Positions 22,625 to 31,901 of a stretch of 64,000 nt of DNA are shown piece after piece. Each line of letters starts with the position of its first letter. The first letter of the stretch is position 1. A model generated the notes under the pieces. It was given only the letters and a program-made list of their open reading frames with translations, had not been told where the DNA came from and ran no database searches. The stretch is from Vibrio rhodolitus. GTDB taxonomy: Bacteria; Pseudomonadota; Gammaproteobacteria; Enterobacterales; Vibrionaceae. The stretch covers positions 1 to 64,000 of the forward strand of contig NZ_QLYZ01000012.1 of assembly GCF_003350325.1 (NCBI RefSeq), given 5' to 3'. A program made the position numbers and the translations under genes.

Positions 22625-23481
22625 TGAATAAATTACAAAAATTAGCAGCACTTGCACTGATTAGCAGTGTGATTGTTGGTTGTTCTTCTGCGCCTAAAGA
22701 AAACGAAACTGAAACTGCAAAAGAAACAACACCAACGACACCTACCCTGTCTAAATCAGACCGCTATCAAGAAGAGCGCTACGATCTGAAACATGACGTC
22801 GCTCCTGAACAGCCGATGTCTGTGGAACATATTGAGGAAATCACCCCTCAATACGAACCATACAGCTTAGGCGGTAACCGAGATTACACCGTGCGAGGCC
22901 AACGCTACCATGTGATTAAAGATGCCAACGGTTTTAGACAAAAGGGACAAGCGTCTTGGTATGGTAAAAAATTCCATGGTCACCTGACATCAAATGGTGA
23001 AGTGTACGACATGTATTCGATGTCTGCCGCGCACAAAGAGCTGCCTCTACCAAGCTATGTCAAAGTCACCAATACCGATAATGGTAAAAGCACCGTTGTA
23101 CGCGTCAATGACCGTGGACCTTTCCATCCTGGTCGTATTATTGATTTGAGTTACGCGGCTGCAACCAAATTGGATGTGATCAAGACAGGTACGGCGAATG
23201 TGGAAATCGAAGTTCTCATGCCAGAAAAACCAACGGCAGAGACTAAGCAACAAGCCTTACCTAAGTTCCAAATTCAAGTTGCCTCCTCACAACATAAAGA
23301 TCGCGTGGAAACTTTAGCGCAAGATCTTGGTCAAAAGCTCTCAGTGGCGAGCTTTGTAAACTCAGAAAATGAGATTCATCGTGTGATCTTAGGCCCATTT
23401 GATGACTATGCCCTGACGCAAAAAACGTTAGAGCAAGTTAAACTATTGGGCTATTCGAGCGCCTTCGTCAGAAAAAATTAG
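22624..23481 (+). CDS. rlpA: Septal ring lytic transglycosylase / lipoprotein RlpA
   Basis: RlpA is an outer-membrane lipoprotein with a double-psi beta-barrel; in some species it cleaves denuded glycan at the septum. The 285-residue precursor has a lipobox ending at Cys20 (SVIVGCSS), a DPBB domain with GQASWYGKKFHGHLTSNGE and VRVNDRGPFHPGRIIDLSYAAA (about residues 104-195), and a C-terminal SPOR domain (about 210-283) that binds septal glycan. Whether this homologue has enzymatic activity cannot be told from sequence. Confidence 0.94.
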   Translation: MNKLQKLAALALISSVIVGCSSAPKENETETAKETTPTTPTLSKSDRYQEERYDLKHDVAPEQPMSVEHIEEITPQYEPYSLGGNRDYTVRGQRYHVIKDANGFRQKGQASWYGKKFHGHLTSNGEVYDMYSMSAAHKELPLPSYVKVTNTDNGKSTVVRVNDRGPFHPGRIIDLSYAAATKLDVIKTGTANVEIEVLMPEKPTAETKQQALPKFQIQVASSQHKDRVETLAQDLGQKLSVASFVNSENEIHRVILGPFDDYALTQKTLEQVKLLGYSSAFVRKN

Positions 23482-23569
23482 ATTCCCATGCATTCAGAGC
23501 CCTCGCTGACTAGTTTGCAGCAGGGTTTCTGTTAAGATATGGACAGTTCAAGATAAACCTGTAGTCAAT

Positions 23570-24748
23570 ATGAAAAAAACAACGTTACTTAAAACCGTTT
23601 TTGCGTCTTCTATTGCGCTTTCAACCACTTTCGCATCGCAAGTGATTGCATCTCCAGTAGTTGTGCCGGATCCACCACAAATCGCAGCAAAAGGCTACGT
23701 GTTGATGGATTACCATTCAGGTAAAGTGCTTGCTGAAAAAGAAATGCACACTAAGCTGTCGCCAGCTAGCCTGACCAAAATGATGACCAGCTACGTTATC
23801 GGTCAAGAACTTGCGCGCGGCAACATCAACGAAAATGATGATGTTACTATCAGCAAAAATGCTTGGGCGAAAAACTTCCCAGACTCATCAAAAATGTTCA
23901 TCGAAGTGGGCACAACGGTAAAAGTAAAAGATCTTAACCGTGGCATCATTATCCAATCAGGTAACGATGCGTGTGTAGCAATGGCTGAGCATATCGCCGG
24001 CTCTGAAGATGCCTTCGTTGATCTGATGAATGCTTGGGCTAACTCGCTTGGCATGAAAGATTCACACTTTGCCAACGTACATGGTCTAGATAACGATGCG
24101 CTTTATTCAACGCCTTACGATATGGCGTTGCTAGGTAGTGCATTAATTCGTGATGTTCCAGAAGAGTATCGTATTTACTCTGAGAAGAAATTTACCTTTA
24201 ACGGCATCACACAGTACAACCGTAACGGTCTACTGTGGGACAAAAGCATGAATGTGGACGGTATCAAAACCGGTCACACAAGCAACGCAGGCTACAGCCT
24301 AGTTAGCTCAGCAACAGAAGGCAAAATGCGCCTAGTTGCGGTAGTAATGGGGACTAAAAACGCCAATGCTCGTAAATCAGAAAGCAAAAAGCTACTAAGC
24401 TACGGCTTCCGCTTCTTTGAAACTGTGGCACCACACAAAGCGGGTGAAACTTTCGTTGAAGAAAAAGTATGGATGGGCGACAAAGATATGGTTGCACTTG
24501 GTTTAGACCAAGACACCTACGTAACGCTACCTCGTGGTCAGGCGAAAAACCTAAAAGCGAGTTTCGTACTTGAAAAAGAACTTGAAGCCCCAATTAGTAA
24601 AGGTGACGTAGTTGGTAAGCTATACTACCAACTAGATGGTGAAGATATTGCGGAATACCCTCTTCTAGCTCTAGAAGATGTTCAAGAGGGTAGCCTATTT
24701 AGCCGCCTTTGGGATTACATCGTGATGCTGGTTAAGAGCCTATTCTGA
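23570..24748 (+). CDS. dacA: D-alanyl-D-alanine carboxypeptidase (PBP5/6 type)
   Basis: DacA trims the terminal D-Ala from peptidoglycan pentapeptides in the periplasm. The 392-residue precursor has a cleavable signal peptide (about 1-27), the active Ser67 in SPASLTKMM, the SGN triad in IIQSGNDACVAMAEH, and the KTG triad in GIKTGHTSNAGY. The C-terminal beta-sheet domain ends in an amphipathic segment (SRLWDYIVMLVKSLF) that anchors the protein to the inner membrane. An intrinsic terminator follows. Confidence 0.96.
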   Translation: MKKTTLLKTVFASSIALSTTFASQVIASPVVVPDPPQIAAKGYVLMDYHSGKVLAEKEMHTKLSPASLTKMMTSYVIGQELARGNINENDDVTISKNAWAKNFPDSSKMFIEVGTTVKVKDLNRGIIIQSGNDACVAMAEHIAGSEDAFVDLMNAWANSLGMKDSHFANVHGLDNDALYSTPYDMALLGSALIRDVPEEYRIYSEKKFTFNGITQYNRNGLLWDKSMNVDGIKTGHTSNAGYSLVSSATEGKMRLVAVVMGTKNANARKSESKKLLSYGFRFFETVAPHKAGETFVEEKVWMGDKDMVALGLDQDTYVTLPRGQAKNLKASFVLEKELEAPISKGDVVGKLYYQLDGEDIAEYPLLALEDVQEGSLFSRLWDYIVMLVKSLF

Positions 24749-24771
24749 TCCCAACCGCTAAATGAATTTGC

Positions 24772-24796
24772 AAAGCCGCCTTTGGGCGGCTTTTGT
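24772..24796 (+). terminator. dacA terminator
   Basis: AAAGCCGCC, loop TTTG, GGCGGCTTT followed by TGTTT gives a 9-pair stem 24 bases after dacA. Confidence 0.85.
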
Positions 24797-24891
24797 TTGA
24801 TTAACGTATAATCGCTAATCTTGAGATTAAACCTGATTGGCAGTAAGATTCCGCGCTGCTCAGATCAATATTCCAACTTGGAGTTTTTTAC

Positions 24892-25170
24892 ATGTTGACT
24901 ATCAACTCAGACGCAAAACTGAAAGACCTGCTAGAGTTCCCTTGTAAGTTTACCTACAAGGTGATGGGCTACGCTAAGCCTGAACTACCAGAAAAGGTTC
25001 TGGAAGTGATTCAACGCCATGCTCCAGGTGACTACAGTCCAACGGTGAAACCAAGCTCAAAAGGTAACTACCACGCGGTATCTGTTACTATTAAAGCAAC
25101 TTCAATCGAACAGGTTGAAACGCTTTACAAAGAGCTGGGCGAAATCGACATCGTACGCATGGTTCTATAA
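24892..25170 (+). CDS. ybeD: DUF493 family protein YbeD
   Basis: YbeD is a small conserved cytosolic protein with an ACT-like fold and no firm function; its constant position between dacA and lipB suggests a link to lipoate metabolism. The 92-residue product starts [18 protein letters not shown] and ends with the typical [17 protein letters not shown] precedes the ATG at proper spacing. Length and both ends match the family. Confidence 0.93.
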   Translation: MLTINSDAKLKDLLEFPCKFTYKVMGYAKPELPEKVLEVIQRHAPGDYSPTVKPSSKGNYHAVSVTIKATSIEQVETLYKELGEIDIVRMVL

Positions 25171-25198
25171 CTTTATTTGAAAAAATAAATTATTTTTG

Positions 25199-25221
25199 AA
25201 AGCAGCCTCGGCTGCTTTTTT
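25199..25221 (+). terminator. ybeD terminator
   Basis: AAAGCAGC, loop CTCG, GCTGCTTTTTT forms an 8-pair stem with a T-run, 28 bases past ybeD. Confidence 0.85.
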
Positions 25222-25333
25222 GTTATTTATCAATCAGATAAATAACCATCACATTCACTAGGGTTAAGAATGTGTTATCAACATATAGTTCAAAGTGACA
25301 AAGCGGTTTATAATCGACGCTCTTTATTGATAA

Positions 25334-26005
25334 ATGATGGACTCAGGAATGCACCAAACTCTGGTTGTGAAGCATCTTGGAAAACAGGATTACGAGCCAA
25401 TTTGGCACGCAATGCATGATTTTACCAACACCCGCACAGACGAGACTCTGGATGAGGTTTGGTTTGTCGAACACAACCCTGTATTTACCCAAGGTCAAGC
25501 AGGCAAAACAGAGCACTTACTGAACACCGGTGACATTCCGGTAGTACAAAGTGATCGTGGTGGTCAGGTAACCTATCATGGTCCTGGTCAACTAGTGGTC
25601 TATTTCCTGATCAATCTACGTAGGAAAAACTTTGGTGTGCGAGATCTCGTTACACACATTGAGAACCTCGTGATCAATACACTGAAAGCTTACAATATCG
25701 ACTCAGCTGCCCGACCTGATGCGCCCGGAGTGTATGTAGACAATAAAAAAATCTGCTCGCTTGGTTTGCGTATTCGCAAAGGCTGTTCATTCCACGGACT
25801 GGCGCTCAACGTGAATATGGACTTAACACCCTTTTTGCGTATCAACCCATGTGGTTATGCGGGCATGGAAATGGTGCAAGTTAGCCAACTTGGCGGTCCA
25901 GACTGTGTCGATAATGTGGCAGAGCAATTATTGAAAGAACTCGTGACTTTGTTGGATTACCAACAGATTGAAGTCAGCACAGAAGTCCCAAACGATAAGA
26001 AATAG
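25334..26005 (+). CDS. lipB: Octanoyltransferase LipB
   Basis: LipB moves octanoyl groups from acyl carrier protein to lipoyl domains of 2-oxoacid dehydrogenases and the glycine cleavage H protein. The 223-residue product has the family motifs [28 protein letters not shown] (about 74-88, with the catalytic Lys further on) and [19 protein letters not shown], which carries the conserved Lys and Cys region. The start is uncertain: ATGs at 25334, 25337 and 25349 are all possible; family likeness begins at the third ([11 protein letters not shown]). lipA follows after 4 bases. Confidence 0.95.
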   Translation: MMDSGMHQTLVVKHLGKQDYEPIWHAMHDFTNTRTDETLDEVWFVEHNPVFTQGQAGKTEHLLNTGDIPVVQSDRGGQVTYHGPGQLVVYFLINLRRKNFGVRDLVTHIENLVINTLKAYNIDSAARPDAPGVYVDNKKICSLGLRIRKGCSFHGLALNVNMDLTPFLRINPCGYAGMEMVQVSQLGGPDCVDNVAEQLLKELVTLLDYQQIEVSTEVPNDKK

Positions 26006-26009
26006 AAGC

Positions 26010-26975
26010 ATGAGTAAACCAATCCAAATGGAAAAAGGCATCAAATACCGTGATGCTGACAAGATGGCACTGATTCCTGTTAAGAACATGCCAGTTGAGC
26101 AGAAAGAAGTACTGCGCAAGCCTGACTGGATGAAGATCAAGCTGCCTGCAGATAGCCAACGTATTCAAGATATCAAATCTGCAATGCGTAAAAACAACCT
26201 GCACTCAGTTTGTGAGGAAGCCTCATGCCCGAACTTAGCCGAGTGTTTTAACCACGGTACAGCGACCTTTATGATCCTTGGCGCAATTTGTACTCGTCGT
26301 TGCCCATTCTGTGACGTTGCCCACGGTCGACCACTGACACCGGAAGCTGACGAGCCACAAAAACTGGCTCAAACCATCAAAGATATGAAGCTAAAGTATG
26401 TGGTGATCACCTCTGTTGACCGTGATGACCTACGTGACGGCGGCGCTCAGCACTTTGCTGATTGTAACCGTGAAATCCGTGCTCTTAGCCCGAACATTAA
26501 GATTGAAACGCTTGTGCCTGACTTCCGTGGTCGTATGGATGTGGCACTGGATCTGATGAAAGATAACCCGCCAGATGTATTTAACCACAACCTTGAAACC
26601 GCGCCACGCTTGTATCGTAAAGCTCGCCCAGGTGCGAACTACAAATGGTCACTAGAGCTACTGAAAAAATTCAAAGAGCAACATCCTGATATCCCAACCA
26701 AATCAGGTTTGATGATGGGTCTTGGTGAAACCAAAGAAGAGATCATCGAAGTGCTAAAAGACCTACGTGCCCACGGCGTGACTATGCTAACCCTTGGTCA
26801 ATATCTTGCGCCTAGCCGTCATCACCTGCCAGTTGAGCGTTATGTGCCGCCATCAGAGTTTGATGAGCTAAAAGAGATTGCTCTAGAACTCGGCTTTACT
26901 CACGCTGCTTGTGGTCCATTCGTACGCTCTTCTTACCATGCCGATATGCAAGCGCAAGGTATTGAAGTGAAATAA
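26010..26975 (+). CDS. lipA: Lipoyl synthase LipA
   Basis: LipA inserts two sulfurs into the protein-bound octanoyl chain made by LipB. This 321-residue radical-SAM enzyme has the auxiliary-cluster motif [12 protein letters not shown], the radical-SAM motif CTRRCPFCD, and the C-terminal RSSYHAD whose Ser ligates the auxiliary cluster. The ATG at 26010 gives [10 protein letters not shown]; an in-frame ATG 42 bases upstream lies inside lipB and was rejected. A terminator follows at 27001. Confidence 0.97.
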   Translation: MSKPIQMEKGIKYRDADKMALIPVKNMPVEQKEVLRKPDWMKIKLPADSQRIQDIKSAMRKNNLHSVCEEASCPNLAECFNHGTATFMILGAICTRRCPFCDVAHGRPLTPEADEPQKLAQTIKDMKLKYVVITSVDRDDLRDGGAQHFADCNREIRALSPNIKIETLVPDFRGRMDVALDLMKDNPPDVFNHNLETAPRLYRKARPGANYKWSLELLKKFKEQHPDIPTKSGLMMGLGETKEEIIEVLKDLRAHGVTMLTLGQYLAPSRHHLPVERYVPPSEFDELKEIALELGFTHAACGPFVRSSYHADMQAQGIEVK

Positions 26976-27000
26976 GCCATTAGCACCAACGCTTTTATCT

Positions 27001-27029
27001 AAGACCAGCACATCTTGCTGGTCTTTTTC
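27001..27029 (+). terminator. lipA terminator
   Basis: AAGACCAGCA, loop CATCT, TGCTGGTCTTTTTCT gives a 10-pair stem with a T-run. Confidence 0.9.
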
Positions 27030-27148
27030 TATCCCATTTCTCTGCCACCAGCAAACCTGTCTTGCACCTATTGATATGCACTTCTAGTCTTATAGAAACC
27101 CGCTACGTCATCACTTACGAGCCGACAAGCAAAATCTAGGAGACTGTT

Positions 27149-27550
<402 letters not shown>

Positions 27551-27602
27551 ATGCAAATCATTTTTCGCAGCATTTCGCTTCCAGTTTAAAACAATAGGCA
27601 AC

Positions 27603-27694
27603 AAAAAAGAGCCCTACTGGACTCTTTCTGAACTCTCAATTTCAAACTAAATCGCCTCTAATTCAAACTAAATCGCTTCTAATTCAAGGAAAAG
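27603..27694. repeat. Copy 1 of a duplicated intergenic segment with terminator
   Basis: This stretch matches 27754-27824 closely: both start AAAAAAGAGCCCTA, continue with GGACTCTTTCT and CAATTTCAAACTAAATCG, and end TTCAAGGAAAAG. Copy 1 has an extra internal repeat of about 19 bases (TCTAATTCAAACTAAATCG). Each copy holds a hairpin that reads as a terminator for glyA on the minus strand. Confidence 0.85.
27605..27630 (-). terminator. Second (distal) glyA terminator
   Basis: Read on the minus strand: AAAGAGTCC, loop AGTA, GGGCTCTTTTTT, a 9-pair stem with one G-U pair and a T-run. It is the further of two near-identical terminators after glyA. Confidence 0.75.
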
Positions 27695-27753
27695 TCGCGT
27701 TGTTTGAAATCAGCATTGGCAAATAGTGGCAAGAAGTTCTAGGAGAGTACGCA

Positions 27754-27824
27754 TAAAAAAGAGCCCTAGCGGACTCTTTCTAAACTTCAATTTCAAACTA
27801 AATCGTCTCTAGTTCAAGGAAAAG
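27754..27824. repeat. Copy 2 of a duplicated intergenic segment with terminator
   Basis: Near-copy of 27603-27694, about 60 bases from it. It shares the hairpin and the following CAATTTCAAACTAAATCG and TTCAAGGAAAAG, and lacks the internal repeat of copy 1. It lies 62 bases downstream of glyA. Confidence 0.85.
27756..27781 (-). terminator. First (proximal) glyA terminator
   Basis: Read on the minus strand: AAAGAGTCC, loop GCTA, GGGCTCTTTTTT, the same stem as in copy 1 of the duplication and closer to the glyA stop. Confidence 0.8.
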
Positions 27825-27886
27825 GACACAGTTTACGTAAGTAAATGAGCACCTTTGACACAGAAATAGAGTGATTTAGGCAGAAA

Positions 27887-29137
27887 TTATGCGTAAACCG
27901 GTAGACGCTTACAGATCTCGAGTACTTTCGCTTTCGTCGCTTCAATAACATCTTGGTTCTCAAGGTTATCAAGCACGTCACACATCCAGTTTGCTAGATC
28001 TTTTGAATCTTCTACTGTGAAACCACGGCGCGTAATCGCTGGCGTACCTACACGGATGCCTGATGTTACGAATGGGCTACGTGGATCATTTGGTACTGAG
28101 TTTTTGTTTACTGTGATGTTTGCTGCACCTAGTGCTGCGTCTGCATCTTTACCAGTGATGTCTTTGTCGATTAAATCAACTAGGAACAGGTGGTTTTCAG
28201 TGCCGTTTGATACGATTTTGTAACCGCGCTCTTGGAATTGAGCAACCATTGCTTTTGCATTTTCTACAACGCGCGCTTGGTATGCTTTAAACTCTGGTTC
28301 CATTGCTTCTTTGAACGCGACCGCTTTACCTGCGATTACGTGCATTAGCGGACCACCTTGACCACCAGGGAAGACAGCTGAGTTCAGCTTCTTGTACATG
28401 TCTTCACCCGCGTTTGACAGGATTAGACCGCCACGTGGACCTGCTAGAGTTTTGTGCGTCGTTGTTGTCACTACGTGTGCGTGTGGTACTGGCGTTGGGT
28501 ATACGCCCGCCGCAATTAGACCTGCTACGTGAGCCATGTCGACGAATAGGTAAGCGTCAACTTTGTCTGCAATTTCACGCATGCGTTTCCAATCTACGAT
28601 TTGTGAGTAAGCAGAGAAACCACCGATGATCATTTTTGGCTTGTGCTCAACTGCTAACGCTTCCATTTCGTCGTAGTTGATTTGACCAGCTTCATCGATA
28701 CCGTAAGGAATTACGTTGTAGTGCTTACCTGAGAAGTTTACTGGTGAACCGTGCGTTAGGTGACCGCCGTGCGCTAGGCTCATACCTAGCACTGTATCGC
28801 CTGGGTTCAATAGCGCCATGTAAACAGCACTGTTTGCTTGAGAACCTGAGTGAGGTTGAACGTTCGCGTACTCACAGCCAAATAGCTGACATGCACGATC
28901 AATCGCTAGCGATTCAGCTTTGTCAACGTACTCACAACCACCGTAGTAGCGTTTACCTGGGTAACCTTCAGCGTATTTGTTTGTTAGCTGAGAACCTTGC
29001 GCTTCCATTACACGTGGGCTGGTGTAGTTTTCAGAAGCAATTAGTTCAATGTGTTCTTCCTGGCGAAGAGTTTCCTCTTGGATAGCTGCGAACAATTCCG
29101 CATCGTAATCTGCGATGTTCATATCACGCTTAAGCAT
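27887..29137 (-). CDS. glyA: Serine hydroxymethyltransferase
   Basis: GlyA converts serine and tetrahydrofolate to glycine and methylene-THF, the main one-carbon source. The 416-residue PLP enzyme starts [15 protein letters not shown], as in enteric GlyA, and has the PLP Lys in [14 protein letters not shown] (about residue 229) and the N-terminal [12 protein letters not shown] motif. It is monocistronic. A full PurR box lies upstream at 29196-29211, and two duplicated terminators lie downstream. Strong codon bias suggests high expression. Confidence 0.97.
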   Translation of the reverse strand: MLKRDMNIADYDAELFAAIQEETLRQEEHIELIASENYTSPRVMEAQGSQLTNKYAEGYPGKRYYGGCEYVDKAESLAIDRACQLFGCEYANVQPHSGSQANSAVYMALLNPGDTVLGMSLAHGGHLTHGSPVNFSGKHYNVIPYGIDEAGQINYDEMEALAVEHKPKMIIGGFSAYSQIVDWKRMREIADKVDAYLFVDMAHVAGLIAAGVYPTPVPHAHVVTTTTHKTLAGPRGGLILSNAGEDMYKKLNSAVFPGGQGGPLMHVIAGKAVAFKEAMEPEFKAYQARVVENAKAMVAQFQERGYKIVSNGTENHLFLVDLIDKDITGKDADAALGAANITVNKNSVPNDPRSPFVTSGIRVGTPAITRRGFTVEDSKDLANWMCDVLDNLENQDVIEATKAKVLEICKRLPVYA

Positions 29138-29195
29138 CTGTATCTCCTGACTCAGATTTAGACTGAAAGTTGCAAAAAACTGGTAAACGACTCCG

Positions 29196-29211
29196 ACGCA
29201 AACGTTTTCGT
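29196..29211. promoter_or_regulatory. PurR operator upstream of glyA
   Basis: ACGCAAACGTTTTCGT matches the PurR consensus ACGCAAACGTTTTCNT over its full length. It lies 59 bases before the glyA start. PurR repression of glyA is known in E. coli, which makes the assignment strong. Confidence 0.85.
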
Positions 29212-29329
29212 CACCCTATTGGCGCGCATTTTAACTAATTTGATCTAGGTCATAAAGAGAAAATTTGAATTTTCTCATGCAGTTTTTTCATACTGTGGTT
29301 CAAGGTTTGTCATGTTAGTCGGGTAATTG

Positions 29330-29345
29330 TGTGATCGCAATCACT
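29330..29345. promoter_or_regulatory. Candidate CRP site upstream of the YitT-family gene
   Basis: TGTGATCGCAATCACT matches the CRP consensus TGTGA-N6-TCACA in nine of ten core positions. It lies about 125 bases before the gene at 29471 and 192 bases from glyA. Nothing else is recognisable in the 333-base glyA/yitT gap apart from this and the PurR box. Confidence 0.4.
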
Positions 29346-29470
29346 ATCAGGTTTACACCTTGTAAAATGACGATTACATAGATTTACCTTAAATTTCGCA
29401 ATCAAGCTACCGAAATGCCGATCTTTTCATTACTATGCACGGCTTTCTTTCACCTGATTAATGATCTTTG

Positions 29471-30070
29471 ATGGCAAAACATACTCGTAAAGAAGACTGG
29501 ATCGCGATCCTGACTGGTACACTTGTTGTGGCACAAGGTATTTTCTTTCTCCAAGCCGCTCACTTATTAACTGGCGGCACGACTGGCTTGGCACTGCTAA
29601 TTAGTCAAGTTGTCCCTTGGTCATTCGGCACTCTGTACTTTTTGGCAAACTGTCCATTTTACCTGTTAGCGTGGAAACGTTTTGGGACTAAGTTTGCATT
29701 AAATAGTGCGATTTCAGGTGCTTTGGTCTCGGTATTTGCCGATCACCTCCATTTAGTCATTAGTGTCGACAAGGTAAATCCGATTTACTGCGCGATTGCT
29801 GGCGGTTTGTTAATGGGCTTAGGTATGTTGATCCTATTTCGTCACCGCTCAAGTCTGGGTGGCTTCAACGTTCTGTGTCTCTACATTCAAGACAAATTTG
29901 GTATCTCGGTAGGCAAAACACAGATGGTGATCGATTTGAGCATCTTGGTAACTTCCTACTTCTTTGTTGAGCCGATGACGTTGCTTTACTCTGTAATTGG
30001 CGTTGTCGCGTTAAACCTAGTACTCGGGATGAACCACAAACCGCATCGCTACATTGTGAAATACAGCTAA
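29471..30070 (+). CDS. YitT-family membrane protein (DUF161)
   Basis: The 199-residue product is a polytopic inner-membrane protein with about five hydrophobic segments (near residues 12-32, 45-65, 73-92, 100-120 and 150-180). The landmark LLTGGTTGLALLISQ (about 32-46) and the later SSLGGFNVLCLYIQDKFGISVGK (about 125-147) are typical of the YitT_membrane family. Function in the family is unknown; a transport role is assumed by some annotators. A TTG three bases upstream could also start it. It is monocistronic, with a strong terminator. Confidence 0.85.
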   Translation: MAKHTRKEDWIAILTGTLVVAQGIFFLQAAHLLTGGTTGLALLISQVVPWSFGTLYFLANCPFYLLAWKRFGTKFALNSAISGALVSVFADHLHLVISVDKVNPIYCAIAGGLLMGLGMLILFRHRSSLGGFNVLCLYIQDKFGISVGKTQMVIDLSILVTSYFFVEPMTLLYSVIGVVALNLVLGMNHKPHRYIVKYS

Positions 30071-30082
30071 GATTGAAAAATG

Positions 30083-30114
30083 AAGGCTTTGGTCAATAAC
30101 CAAAGCCTTTTTTA
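30083..30114 (+). terminator. Terminator after the YitT-family gene
   Basis: AAGGCTTTGGT, a 5-base loop and ACCAAAGCCTT followed by TTTTTAT form an 11-pair stem with a T-run. Confidence 0.92.
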
Positions 30115-30138
30115 TATCTATCAGATAGCAAATGGGGG

Positions 30139-31824
30139 TTACTTATCAATAAGGATAATACGGGTCTCATAAGGGCGCAGTTCAATGCTATTGCCTGATT
30201 GCTGCATTGGCTGCTGTGGGTAGTTAGTGAGTAAGCACTCCGCTTTCTCTAACTCAATCTCATCGGGTAACTGACACTGCGTTGGCTCAGCGTAGTAGTT
30301 ACTGATTGATAACAGTTGCTGAGTGTCGGTTTCACGCACATAAACATAACAGCGCTCATCTAACGGTAATAAGTCACAAAAACTACCTTGAGTGATCACA
30401 GGATATTGCTTACGCAGTTCAATCAACTGCTTATAAAAGTAAAACACCGAGTTAGTGTCTGCTAACGCTGCTTGTGCATTAATATGTGAGTAGTTACTCG
30501 CTACTTCAAGCCAAGGAGTACCTTGGGTAAACCCAGCATGTACTGAACTATCCCACTGCATTGGTGCACGCGAGTTATCACGTGATTTTTGCGCAAGAAT
30601 CGCCATCATTTCATCATGGCTAACCCCCTGCTGCTCAACCATAATCTGGTACATATTGGTGCTCTCAACATCACGATACTGATTGATGTCTTGATAACCT
30701 GGGTTGGTCATCCCCAACTCTTCACCTTGATAGATATATGGAGTTCCTTGCATCATATGCAGTGAAGCAGCAAGCATTTTTGCCGATTCGACACGATAGT
30801 TTTGGTCATCACCAAGGCGGCTAACAATACGCGGCTGATCATGGTTACACCAAAACAGTGCGCCCCAACCATTGTTACTTAACCCGGTCTGCCAATGGTT
30901 AAAGATCTGCTTAAGCTGGATAAAATCAAACGGTGCCTTAGTCCATTTTTCCCCTTGCGGATAATCCACTTTCAAATGATGGAAGTTAAACACCATCGAC
31001 AACTCTTTACCATCGAGGGATGAATATTGCTGACAATGCTCAAGCGTGGTGGAAGACATCTCACCAACGGTTACGCTGCCGTATTTCTGAAACACCGCTT
31101 GGCTGATCTCTTGCAGATATTCATGGACTCGTGGACCATCGGTATAAAAGCGACGACCATCACCCTCGTCATCATTAGGAAAATCTTGTTGCTTGGAAAT
31201 CAGATTGATGACATCCAAACGGAAACCATCGACGCCCTTCTCTGCCCAAAAACTAATGATGTTCTTCACCTCTTGGCGAACCTGAGGGTTCTCCCAATTA
31301 AGGTCCGCTTGCTCGGTGGCGAAAAGATGCAAATAGTATTGGTTGGTCTGTGAATCTAACGCCCAAGCGCTGCCACCGAACTTCGATTGCCAGTTGTTTG
31401 GCACATCGCCGTTTACGGGATCTTTCCAGATGTAGTAATCGCGATATGGACTCTGCTTGTCGCCTAGGGCAGATTGGAACCATTGATGGGCGGTTGATGT
31501 GTGGTTAACCACAATATCCATAATAATTCGGATACCGCGTTGATGCGCCTGCTCAAGCAGTGCGTCAAAATCGTCCATATCACCAAACTGCGGGTTAATA
31601 GCATAGTAGTCTGAGATGTCGTAGCCATTATCGACCATCGGTGATTGATAAACTGGCGTTAACCAAATGGCATCGATACCCAATTGCTTTAGGTAATCCA
31701 GCTTGGAAATAATGCCGCGAATATCGCCCGTTCCTTTATCTCCTGAGTCGCAAAAGCTTTTGGGATAGATTTGATAAATGGTGGCACTCTTCCACCAATC
31801 TTGCTGTGGATTGATATTTGTCAT
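30139..31824 (-). CDS. treC: Trehalose-6-phosphate hydrolase (alpha,alpha-phosphotrehalase)
   Basis: TreC splits trehalose-6-phosphate, made by TreB during uptake, into glucose and glucose-6-phosphate in the cytosol. The 561-residue GH13 enzyme has the opening WWKSATIYQIYPKSFCDS, the conserved regions DIVVNHTS, GFRLDVINL (nucleophile Asp), VGEMSS (acid Glu) and NHDQPR (second Asp). The ATG at 31824 was chosen; a GTG 12 bases upstream is also possible and has GGTAA before it. It is the last gene of treR-treB-treC and follows an attenuator-like hairpin. Confidence 0.95.
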   Translation of the reverse strand: MTNINPQQDWWKSATIYQIYPKSFCDSGDKGTGDIRGIISKLDYLKQLGIDAIWLTPVYQSPMVDNGYDISDYYAINPQFGDMDDFDALLEQAHQRGIRIIMDIVVNHTSTAHQWFQSALGDKQSPYRDYYIWKDPVNGDVPNNWQSKFGGSAWALDSQTNQYYLHLFATEQADLNWENPQVRQEVKNIISFWAEKGVDGFRLDVINLISKQQDFPNDDEGDGRRFYTDGPRVHEYLQEISQAVFQKYGSVTVGEMSSTTLEHCQQYSSLDGKELSMVFNFHHLKVDYPQGEKWTKAPFDFIQLKQIFNHWQTGLSNNGWGALFWCNHDQPRIVSRLGDDQNYRVESAKMLAASLHMMQGTPYIYQGEELGMTNPGYQDINQYRDVESTNMYQIMVEQQGVSHDEMMAILAQKSRDNSRAPMQWDSSVHAGFTQGTPWLEVASNYSHINAQAALADTNSVFYFYKQLIELRKQYPVITQGSFCDLLPLDERCYVYVRETDTQQLLSISNYYAEPTQCQLPDEIELEKAECLLTNYPQQPMQQSGNSIELRPYETRIILIDK

Positions 31825-31870
31825 AACGGTTTTCACTTACCAGTTTGAGCGAGATTTCGACTCAAGAAAA

Positions 31871-31893
31871 CCCACGGCAAAAGCTGCCGTGGG
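31871..31893 (-). terminator. Attenuator-like hairpin between treB and treC
   Basis: Read on the minus strand: CCCACGGC, loop AGCTTTT, GCCGTGGG followed by TTTTCTT. The strong 8-pair stem lies about 10 bases past treB and could reduce transcription into treC, giving more transporter than hydrolase message (inference). Confidence 0.65.
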
Positions 31894-31901
31894 ACAAAAA
31901 A

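Noticed and set aside
29138..29470. Glycine riboswitch before glyA or the YitT gene.
   Set aside because: No tandem aptamer cores are visible. The only supported elements in the gap are the PurR box and a CRP-like site.
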